Origin: JACPSX01 sp035288405 [NCBI: bacterium]
GTDB lineage: Bacteria; JACPSX01
Assembly (NCBI GenBank): GCA_035288405.1
Contig: DATEAK010000204.1
Span: 1-6,076 of the forward strand
Direction of reading: 5' to 3'
DNA length: 6,076 nucleotides
Within the stretch, counting starts at the first letter, position 1. Each line of letters opens with the position of its first letter. Below the pieces are notes generated by a model, which saw nothing but the letters and a program-made list of their open reading frames with translations, was not told the DNA's origin and searched no databases. Below, piece after piece: positions 1 through 5,188 of the stretch. The translations under genes and the position numbers were made by a program.

Positions 1-450
1 CCCCCCGCCGATGACCACGACCCGCCGCACCTCGTCCGCCTTCTCGGCAAGCTTGCGGGCGTCTGCAAATCCACGGAATCCAAATACGCCTTCCAAAGTA
101 AGGCCCGGAATCTTGGGAAAGACCGGCACGGATCCCACCGCCAAAAGCAGCCGATCGTAACCGATCCGCTCTCCGCTCTCCAGGCAAACCTGCTGGCGGT
201 CCGTATCCAGAGCGGTCACCCGACTGCCAAAGCGAGGATCGATCCGTAAGCGCTGGTAAAAATCCTCACTGCGGTACAAGATCTGCTCATCATTAACCTG
301 CCCGGCTAGATAGTGAGAGATGAGGGGACGGGCGTAGGCCCCGTAAGATTCGTCGGAGATCATGAGGATCTCCCCGGACGGATCCCGGCTGCGAATGGCC
401 TCCGCGGCTGCAATGCCGGCCACGCTGCCTCCAACAAGGACATATCTCAT
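1..450 (-). CDS. FAD/NAD(P)-dependent pyridine nucleotide-disulfide oxidoreductase, N-terminal part
   Basis: This is a flavoprotein of the two-Rossmann-fold oxidoreductase family, which includes NADH:acceptor and rubredoxin reductases and the NirB N-terminus. Its likely role is moving electrons between NAD(P)H, FAD and a protein partner in the cytoplasm. Only the first 150 residues are present; the gene runs off the left edge. The sequence begins MRYVLVGGSVAGIAAAEAI, an FAD-binding beta-alpha-beta fold with a glycine-rich loop. Residues 35-50 carry the family's Tyr-x-Arg-Pro region (YARPLISHYLAG). Near residue 115 there is LLLAVGSVP, the ATG-like motif that precedes the second domain. The fragment ends in VVVIGGG, the start of the NAD(P)-binding fold. 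The ATG at 450-448 is preceded by GAGGAG seven bases upstream. The gene starts 24 bases after the MoaD-like gene stops, so the two are probably co-transcribed. The electron partner and substrate cannot be told from this fragment. Confidence 0.88.
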   Translation of the reverse strand, partial: MRYVLVGGSVAGIAAAEAIRSRDPSGEILMISDESYGAYARPLISHYLAGQVNDEQILYRSEDFYQRLRIDPRFGSRVTALDTDRQQVCLESGERIGYDRLLLAVGSVPVFPKIPGLTLEGVFGFRGFADARKLAEKADEVRRVVVIGGG

Positions 451-457
451 AAGTACA

Positions 458-463
458 CTCCTC
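458..463 (-). promoter_or_regulatory. Ribosome binding site of the flavoprotein gene
   Basis: Read on the minus strand this is GAGGAG, seven bases before the ATG at 450. It fixes the start of the flavoprotein reading frame. Confidence 0.7.
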
Positions 464-474
464 TCTGTCCAAAG

Positions 475-807
475 TCAGATTACGGACGTTCCCCACACGC
501 ACCAACGAATAAGCGGGGAAAGAAACAGGGATCCGCCAGCAACGGCCAGCAGGATAGCAAACCGGTCCCCGTCACGGACGGGCGTGTTGAGCCCGTCCAG
601 GCGGGCGACATTTTCATCGTTCAGAAAAAACAGCAAATGGTGTTCCACGTTCCCCTGGTCGTCAAGGATCTCATCTCGAAGCTGGGGAAAAGAAGCAAGG
701 AGTTGATCGATCGTCCCCCGCACATCTTTCGCTTCCAAATTTATCCGGACTTCTCGGAGCCCGAGGAGGGAGCGCCAGAGGCTCGGGAAAATCACCGAAA
801 TGGTCAC
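475..807 (-). CDS. MoaD/ThiS-family ubiquitin-like sulfur carrier with a C-terminal tail
   Basis: The 110-residue product has a beta-grasp fold like MoaD and ThiS. Those proteins carry sulfur as a C-terminal Gly-Gly thiocarboxylate for molybdopterin, tungstopterin or thiamine synthesis, after adenylation by an E1-like enzyme. Recognisable MoaD features are the VRGTIDQLLASFPQLRDEILD helix region (residues 29-49), the NVEHHLLFFLNDENVARLDGL strand pair (53-73), the T75-P76 ... DGD (79-81) turn, and the end AVAGG with Gly91-Gly92. Unusually, 18 mostly hydrophobic residues follow Gly92 (SLFLSPLIRWCVWGTSVI); in classical MoaD the Gly-Gly is terminal. The start is GTG at 807, chosen because GGAGG lies four bases before it and the first strand (TISVIFPSLWRSLLG) follows at once. 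A promoter-like sequence lies about 45 bases upstream. Co-transcription with the flavoprotein behind it resembles accessory genes of aldehyde:ferredoxin oxidoreductase clusters. That link is from family knowledge; no such enzyme is visible here. Confidence 0.88.
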   Translation of the reverse strand: MTISVIFPSLWRSLLGLREVRINLEAKDVRGTIDQLLASFPQLRDEILDDQGNVEHHLLFFLNDENVARLDGLNTPVRDGDRFAILLAVAGGSLFLSPLIRWCVWGTSVI

Positions 808-810
808 GAG

Positions 811-816
811 ACCTCC
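811..816 (-). promoter_or_regulatory. Ribosome binding site of the MoaD-like gene
   Basis: On the minus strand this reads GGAGGT, close to the GTG at 807. The spacing is a little short, but no other start in this frame has a comparable site. It decides the GTG start. Confidence 0.6.
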
Positions 817-851
817 ACATCAGGGGATTTTTGATTGACCAACGACGAAAA

Positions 852-880
852 AGTGTATGGGGAACGCGAAAGGAAGTAAA
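852..880 (-). promoter_or_regulatory. Candidate sigma-70 promoter for the MoaD-like/flavoprotein operon
   Basis: On the minus strand TTTACT (880-875) and TACACT (857-852) are separated by exactly 17 bases. Each matches four of six consensus positions. Transcription would start near 845 and give a leader of about 38 bases. The match is moderate and unproven. Confidence 0.4.
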
Positions 881-901
881 TGATGCGGTTGGCTTATGTA
901 T

Positions 902-918
902 CTAGTGCATTTTACTAG
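902..918. repeat. Small inverted repeat, possible operator
   Basis: CTAGT and ACTAG are perfect 5-bp inverted arms around a 7-bp spacer. The element lies in the divergent intergenic region and covers the -35 position of the candidate extended -10 promoter at 926-934. An operator for a dimeric repressor is possible. CTAG is rare in many bacterial genomes, so two copies here are worth noting. No regulator is identified. Confidence 0.3.
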
Positions 919-925
919 GCCAGCA

Positions 926-934
926 TGCTATTAT
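926..934 (+). promoter_or_regulatory. Candidate extended -10 promoter for the isochorismatase-like gene
   Basis: TGCTATTAT fits the TGn-TATAAT extended -10 pattern with five of six core matches. No good -35 hexamer sits 17 bases upstream (TGCATT at 906-911), which extended -10 promoters tolerate. Transcription would begin near 941, about 49 bases before the ATG at 990. Confidence 0.4.
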
Positions 935-978
935 AGAAAGGGCTTCCAATCTTCCGGAATCTCAAACAAATCCGCAAA

Positions 979-984
979 AGGAGG
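979..984 (+). promoter_or_regulatory. Ribosome binding site of the isochorismatase-like gene
   Basis: AGGAGG stands five bases before the ATG at 990. It is a full-strength Shine-Dalgarno match and fixes the start ahead of the signal peptide. Confidence 0.8.
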
Positions 985-989
985 CAACC

Positions 990-1649
990 ATGGACGCAAG
1001 GGTTCTGAAGCTCGTGATCTTTGTGTGGAGCCTGGCCACGGTAATCTACCTAGGGGGAGCCATTACCCCGCTCTCCGCGTCTGCCCAGACAATCATTGAT
1101 GAATGGAACACGGTGAAGACTCCTGCAGCGCCCGCTCTGAAACCCGTGACAATCGATCCGAAGAGTACAGCTTTTCTCATTCTCGATATTGTAAAGCAAA
1201 TCTGCAATCCGGAGCGACGCCCCCGCTGCATAGCTTCTGTTCCGAAAATCCAGGGTTTCCTGACCAAGGCCAGGGCCAAGGGGGTGCCGGTGATTTACTC
1301 CCTGGCCGGCGCGGCGACGCCTGAGGACATCCTCAAGGAAGTGGCACCTCTGGGCGGAGAACCCATTGTAAAGTCGCGGGCGGATAAATTCTTCCAGACG
1401 GACCTGGAAAAGATCCTGAAGGAAAAAGGGTTTAAAACCGTGATCATCGTCGGGTCGGCTGCTCATGGAGCTGTGCTTTATACAAGTAGTGAGGCTGCCT
1501 TCCGAGGGCTCAAGGTGATCGTCCCCGTGGACGGCATGTCGTCGGAAAGCACCTACTTCGAGCAGTATACAGCATGGCAGCTCGCGAATGGCCCCGGGGT
1601 CGGCTCAGAGGTCACCCTGACCCGGTTCGACATGATCCAGTTCCCATAA
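990..1649 (+). CDS. Exported isochorismatase-fold protein lacking the catalytic cysteine
   Basis: The 219-residue product begins with a Sec-type signal peptide: a short basic start with Lys7, a hydrophobic stretch at 8-25, and an Ala30-Ser-Ala32 cleavage motif before Gln33. The mature part has the cysteine-hydrolase (isochorismatase) fold. AFLILDIVKQ carries the usual catalytic aspartate (Asp66), PIVKSRADKFFQTDLEKIL the usual lysine (Lys128) and the F-x-T-x-L helix, and VIIVGSAAHGAVLYTSSEAA the nucleophile loop. In family members that loop normally reads G-x-x-x-x-x-C-V; here the cysteine position is Ala161. The only cysteines are Cys72 and Cys80, eight apart just after Asp66, and they could form a disulfide in the periplasm. 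Amidase or isochorismatase activity by the normal mechanism is therefore unlikely; a binding role is an inference. A strong AGGAGG supports the start. It is divergent from the MoaD-like operon, and 146 bases separate it from the channel gene. Confidence 0.85.
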   Translation: MDARVLKLVIFVWSLATVIYLGGAITPLSASAQTIIDEWNTVKTPAAPALKPVTIDPKSTAFLILDIVKQICNPERRPRCIASVPKIQGFLTKARAKGVPVIYSLAGAATPEDILKEVAPLGGEPIVKSRADKFFQTDLEKILKEKGFKTVIIVGSAAHGAVLYTSSEAAFRGLKVIVPVDGMSSESTYFEQYTAWQLANGPGVGSEVTLTRFDMIQFP

Positions 1650-1701
1650 CCGCCCTTCTGTTGCCGATCCGGAACCTTTGACGAGAGAAGACACGTCCCA
1701 A

Positions 1702-1747
1702 CTTGTCCGCCGCCTGCGCCGCGGACCAAGCGACACAGGCGGCAGAC
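1702..1747 (+). promoter_or_regulatory. Leader with two mutually exclusive hairpins upstream of the channel gene
   Basis: GTCCGCCGCCTG (1705-1716) pairs with CAGGCGGCAGAC (1736-1747) over 12 positions with one mismatch. The same left arm can instead pair locally: CTTGTCCGC (1702-1710) with GCGGACCAAG (1721-1730), giving nine pairs and one bulged C. The two folds cannot coexist. No T-run follows either, so neither is an ordinary intrinsic terminator. They could be an RNA switch, a transcript-end structure or chance pairing in GC-rich sequence. Confidence 0.35.
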
Positions 1748-1781
1748 GGGTGCTTGCCGGAGATCTGGAAGCGGTTACTGC

Positions 1782-1788
1782 AAAGGAG
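1782..1788 (+). promoter_or_regulatory. Ribosome binding site of the MscS-family gene
   Basis: AAAGGAG lies seven bases before the GTG at 1796. It favours that start over the upstream TTG at 1703, which has no such site, and over the ATG at 1814. Confidence 0.7.
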
Positions 1789-1795
1789 TAGGTAC

Positions 1796-2872
1796 GTGAG
1801 CGGACTCCTAAAAATGGAAGAATTTATCCAACCTGTCGCATTTGTCATCGGGGGGTTGATCCTCGGCATCATCTTTGAGAAATGGATCCTGACAAAACTA
1901 AGGAAAGTTACCGCCGGGACGAAATGGGAAGGAAATGAAATCCTCGTTAACTCGCTGCGGGGCATCACAACCCTATGGTTCCTCATCGCCGGAGTTTATG
2001 CCGGGTTCACAGACTTTCCGATCAAGCCCCACATGTTGGAACTCATTCATAAAATTCTGGCCATTGCTTTGATTTCCTCGGGAACGATCGTGGCGGCACG
2101 AATCGCAGTGGGCTTCGTAAATGTTTACGGCCGCAGAGCGGAGGGAGTTTTGCCCTCCACGTCCTTGTTCGCAAACCTGACGAAAGTTTTTATCTACAGC
2201 GTCGGTGCCCTCATCATTCTTCAGGCCCTGGGCATTTCCATCACTCCCATACTGACCGCCTTGGGGGTTGGGGGGCTTGCCGTGGCTCTGGCCCTGCAGG
2301 ATACCCTCTCCAATTTGTTTGCCGGACTGCACATCCTCCTGTCCAAGCAAGTGGGTCCCGGAGACTACGTAAAGCTCGCATCAGGCGAAGAAGGCTATGT
2401 GACGGATATCGCCTGGCGGAACACCACCATCCGGGCGCTGCCGAACAACATGATCATTGTTCCCAACTCCAAACTGGCCTCCACCATCGTCACCAACTAT
2501 TATCAACCCGAGAAGGAAATGGCGGTGCTCGTCCAGGTGGGCGTCAGCTACGACAGCGATCTGGAGAAAGTCGAACGGCTGACCATTGAAGTGGCCAGGG
2601 AAATCATGAAGGAAGTGCCGGGGGGGGTTCCCGGCTTCGAACCGTTCATCCGCTACCACACCTACAGCGATTTCAGCATCAACTTTTCAGTGATTTTACG
2701 CGGCAAGGAATTCACCGACCAGTTCCTCATCAAGCACGAATTCATCAAGAGATTGCTCAAGCGTTACCGGGAAGAAGGGATCAATATCCCCTTCCCGACC
2801 CGAACGGTGTATCTAAAGGAAGGTAAGCCGCCCCCTCCCGAGTCGGGTAACCATGACTTTCCTGCAGGTTGA
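1796..2872 (+). CDS. MscS-family mechanosensitive ion channel
   Basis: This small-conductance mechanosensitive channel family protein of 358 residues sits in the inner membrane and would release ions and solutes when membrane tension rises. Hydrophobic segments lie near residues 12-32, 55-72, 83-107 and 127-146. They are followed by the pore-lining helix (about 149-182), where the Gly/Ala pattern LGVGGLAVALALQDTLSNLFAG is the MscS hallmark. The beta domain follows: VGPGDYVKL, GYVTDIAWRNTTIRALPNNMIIVPNSKLA (residues 200-228). The C-terminal alpha-beta domain runs to about 340 and ends with the typical INIPFPTRTVYL. It has more membrane helices than E. coli MscS (five against three), which is common in the family. 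The start is GTG at 1796, supported by AAAGGAG at the right distance; translation from TTG 1703 would add 31 residues that look unlike a membrane protein start. The response regulator begins 77 bases after the stop, so joint transcription with the two-component genes is possible. Confidence 0.92.
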   Translation: MSGLLKMEEFIQPVAFVIGGLILGIIFEKWILTKLRKVTAGTKWEGNEILVNSLRGITTLWFLIAGVYAGFTDFPIKPHMLELIHKILAIALISSGTIVAARIAVGFVNVYGRRAEGVLPSTSLFANLTKVFIYSVGALIILQALGISITPILTALGVGGLAVALALQDTLSNLFAGLHILLSKQVGPGDYVKLASGEEGYVTDIAWRNTTIRALPNNMIIVPNSKLASTIVTNYYQPEKEMAVLVQVGVSYDSDLEKVERLTIEVAREIMKEVPGGVPGFEPFIRYHTYSDFSINFSVILRGKEFTDQFLIKHEFIKRLLKRYREEGINIPFPTRTVYLKEGKPPPPESGNHDFPAG

Positions 2873-2949
2873 CACATAAGGAAGATTTTTAGCGCCTCCT
2901 GTGCGCCGGTCATGCCGAATCTCTATGGCGGGAAAAGGACTCTATCGGA

Positions 2950-3624
2950 GTGAGAATCCTGGTTGTTGAAGACGATACCAAGATCGCCTCGTTCATTCTC
3001 AAGGGACTCAGGGAGGCCGGCTTCGCCGTGGATCATGCGAGCGACGGGGATGAGGGCCTTTTCTTGGCCCTTTCGGAACCGTATGACGTAGCGGTCATCG
3101 ATATCATGCTACCGGGACTCGACGGCCTGAGCCTTATCGAGGAGCTCCGGCGCCGCCAGGTAAATACTCCGGTCCTCATCCTGAGTGCCAAGCGCTCGGT
3201 CGATGATCGGGTAAAGGGCCTTCAAACGGGTGGTGATGATTACCTGACCAAGCCGTTTGCCTTTGCCGAGCTTCTGGCGCGCATACAGGCGCTCTTGCGC
3301 CGGACGAGCGGAGCCGCGCAGTCGACCCAGCTCGTAGTGGGAGACCTTACCCTGAATCTCCTCACCCGGGAGCTTTCCCGGGCCGGGGAGAGGATCGAAC
3401 TGCAGCCCCGCGAGTTTGCCCTGATGGAGTACTTAATGCGGAACGCCGGAAAGATTATCTCCAAGACCATGGTGCTGGAGCACATCTGGGACTATGGGTT
3501 CGACCCTCAGACGAACGTCGTGGACGTCCTGGTATGCCGGTTGCGAAACAGGGTGGATAGGCCATATCAGAACAAGATGATTCACACGATTCGCGGGGTC
3601 GGCTATGTCTTGAAAGCGTCTTGA
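2950..3624 (+). CDS. OmpR-family two-component response regulator
   Basis: The 224-residue product is a DNA-binding transcription factor switched by phosphorylation. Its receiver domain (residues 1-118) has Asp8-Asp9, the phospho-acceptor Asp51 in VIDIMLPGLDGL, Ser79 at the switch position, Tyr98 and Lys101-Pro102. The C-terminal winged helix (about 127-224) has LQPREFALMEYLMRNAGKIISK, the recognition helix region NVVDVLVCRLRNRVD and the wing HTIRGVGYVL. The closest look is to CusR/CopR/QseB-type regulators of metal or envelope responses; the exact signal cannot be read from sequence. The start is GTG at 2950, at the first residue of the receiver strand (MRILVVEDD), with AAGGA ten bases upstream. 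The gene stops four bases before the kinase gene starts, so the pair is translationally linked. A candidate binding site lies at 5051-5084. Confidence 0.94.
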   Translation: MRILVVEDDTKIASFILKGLREAGFAVDHASDGDEGLFLALSEPYDVAVIDIMLPGLDGLSLIEELRRRQVNTPVLILSAKRSVDDRVKGLQTGGDDYLTKPFAFAELLARIQALLRRTSGAAQSTQLVVGDLTLNLLTRELSRAGERIELQPREFALMEYLMRNAGKIISKTMVLEHIWDYGFDPQTNVVDVLVCRLRNRVDRPYQNKMIHTIRGVGYVLKAS

Positions 3625-3628
3625 AGCC

Positions 3629-5014
3629 ATGCGGAAGACGATCGGAGTGCGCCTGACCGCCTGGTATATGGGGCTTTTTATCGTCAGCTCCATCGCGACA
3701 TTTGGAGTTACCTATTTCCTCCTGGCTTCCTTCCTGCAGCAAAGAGATCAAGAAAGTATCCTCTCAACCCTTCAACAACTGGCCTCGGAATATAGGGCAT
3801 CGGGACTGGAAGGCCTGAAGGAAGAGGTTTCTCTCGAAGGCCGGATTCAGAACGGTAAGCCGTTCTTCATCCGGGTAGCCGATTCTCGCAACAAGACTCT
3901 CTTTGTGAAGATTCCGAATCAATGGAGTGACTTCGAAATCTCGAAGCTAGATGATCCGCCGGTTAACCATACTCGCCAATGGATAAGAATTCCCTCCAAG
4001 AATGATAAAGCGGTTCTGGAGATCGCCACTATGATGCAGCCAGGTGGAGCGATCTTGCAGGTTGGCAGGAGCACTGAGGAGCGGGATGGCCTCCTGGAGC
4101 GGTTTCGCTGGTTCCGGGTGACCGTCATGATCGTTGTGGTGTTCATCGGCATGATCGTGGGCATGTTTCTGGCAAAACGAACCTTGCGTCCGATACATCA
4201 CCTGATCGAGGCGGTGCGGGCCACCGAAGCCGGAGCCATGGACTCTAGAGTGCCGACGCGGCAGACCGGTGATGAGCTGGATGAGCTGAGTATGCTATTC
4301 AACAATATGCTGGGGAAGATCGCCATGCTGGTCCAGGGCATGCGGGATGCCTTGGACAATGTGGCTCACGATTTGCGCACTCCGGTGGCAAGGATGCGGG
4401 GGATCGCTGAAGTCGCGTTGCGTTCGGAGCCGCATCCCGAGATTTATCGGGAGGCGCTGGCGGACTGTCTGGAGGAGTCGGAAGGTTTGCTTACCATGTT
4501 GAACACCCTCATGGACATTTCCGAGGCGGAGACCGGGGCAATGAAACTGAATCTGGAAACCGTGAACCTCTACGCATTGCTGGAAGACGCGGTCGATCTA
4601 TACCGCCATGTCGCCGAGGAAAAGGAGATTACCCTCTCATTAACCGTTTCGAAGGAGCTGGAGGTGACAGCCGACCGGAATCGGATGCGGCAAGTTCTGG
4701 CAAATCTACTCGATAATGCCATCAAGTTTACCCCCCCGGAGGGAAAGATCAGCCTCATTGCCTATGCGGAGCAGGAACAGGTTGTGATTGTCGTCGAAGA
4801 TACCGGAATCGGTATCCCCTCCATGGAACTCCCCAAGATTTGGGATCGCCTGTACCGAGGTAATCAGGGCCGTTCGCAGAGAGGTCTCGGACTGGGCCTC
4901 AGCTTGGTCAAGGCTGTAGTCCAGGCCCATGGCGGTTCGGTCGACGTTTCCAATAACTCGGGAATCGGGTCCCGCTTCACCCTTCTCCTCCCCGCCTCTG
5001 CCCACATCCGGTAA
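3629..5014 (+). CDS. Membrane sensor histidine kinase, partner of the upstream regulator
   Basis: The 461-residue kinase senses an envelope signal and phosphorylates the response regulator encoded just before it. Membrane helix 1 spans about residues 10-34. A periplasmic sensor region of roughly 130 residues follows (35-163), then membrane helix 2 (164-183, TVMIVVVFIGMIVGMF). A HAMP linker (184-236) starts with KRTLRPI and includes GDELDELSMLFNNML. The dimerisation/phosphoacceptor helix carries His247 in ALDNVAHDLRTPVARMRG. The ATPase domain has the N box with Asn363 (LLDNAIKFTP), the G1 box DTGIGIP (391-397) and the G2 box GLGLGLSLVKAV (419-430). All catalytic motifs are intact. The architecture fits CusS/QseC-type kinases, although the periplasmic sequence gives no specific ligand. 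It starts four bases after the regulator's stop with no strong Shine-Dalgarno of its own, which suggests coupling. Confidence 0.94.
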   Translation: MRKTIGVRLTAWYMGLFIVSSIATFGVTYFLLASFLQQRDQESILSTLQQLASEYRASGLEGLKEEVSLEGRIQNGKPFFIRVADSRNKTLFVKIPNQWSDFEISKLDDPPVNHTRQWIRIPSKNDKAVLEIATMMQPGGAILQVGRSTEERDGLLERFRWFRVTVMIVVVFIGMIVGMFLAKRTLRPIHHLIEAVRATEAGAMDSRVPTRQTGDELDELSMLFNNMLGKIAMLVQGMRDALDNVAHDLRTPVARMRGIAEVALRSEPHPEIYREALADCLEESEGLLTMLNTLMDISEAETGAMKLNLETVNLYALLEDAVDLYRHVAEEKEITLSLTVSKELEVTADRNRMRQVLANLLDNAIKFTPPEGKISLIAYAEQEQVVIVVEDTGIGIPSMELPKIWDRLYRGNQGRSQRGLGLGLSLVKAVVQAHGGSVDVSNNSGIGSRFTLLLPASAHIR

Positions 5015-5050
5015 TCTCTCTCCCCCGGCTCGCCCGAACCTTTCACAGAT

Positions 5051-5084
5051 GTAATGCTCCTGAAACCCTCTGGTAATGTTCCAG
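5051..5084 (+). repeat. Direct repeat at 22-bp period, candidate response-regulator box
   Basis: GTAATGCTCCTG (5051-5062) and GTAATGTTCCAG (5073-5084) agree at 10 of 12 positions and start 22 bp apart, two turns of the helix. OmpR-family regulators bind tandem direct repeats on one face of DNA, usually at 11- or 22-bp periods. The repeat lies just behind the regulator/kinase operon and just upstream of a TATATT -10-like sequence. Binding by the adjacent regulator is inferred, not shown. Confidence 0.45.
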
Positions 5085-5087
5085 GAA

Positions 5088-5093
5088 TATATT
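5088..5093 (+). promoter_or_regulatory. Candidate -10 element before the broken ABC gene
   Basis: TATATT matches five of six -10 positions. No TTGACA-like -35 is present at the proper distance, and the direct repeat covers that zone. This is how activator-dependent promoters often look. It lies 96 bases upstream of the ATG at 5189. Confidence 0.35.
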
Positions 5094-5102
5094 GGAGCTA
5101 AA

Positions 5103-5116
5103 TGCCGGAAACGGCA
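5103..5116 (+). other. Small GAAA-tetraloop hairpin in the leader
   Basis: TGCCG-GAAA-CGGCA forms a five-pair stem closed by a GNRA tetraloop. It would lie in the untranslated leader if transcription starts near 5100. It may be no more than a local fold. Confidence 0.25.
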
Positions 5117-5188
5117 AAGGTCTCTCCGTGAGAAAGCTCGCACCTTCCCCGAGAAAAGGGTTTTCATCGGAACGAAACAGGGACGGGT

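Noticed and set aside
313-834. A plus-strand frame of 173 residues across the minus-strand operon
   Set aside because: It lies opposite two genes with clear family matches, has no recognisable domain, and has arginine/serine/proline-rich composition typical of antisense frames.
1703-1795. A longer MscS-family protein starting at TTG 1703
   Set aside because: The extra 31 residues are hydrophilic and cysteine-containing, have no ribosome binding site, and overlap the leader hairpins. GTG 1796 has a well-placed AAAGGAG.
2869-2874. Perfect -35 hexamer TTGACA at the end of the channel gene
   Set aside because: At 15-19 bases downstream the sequence is GC-rich (around AGCGCCTC), with no -10-like hexamer. 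It is probably chance.
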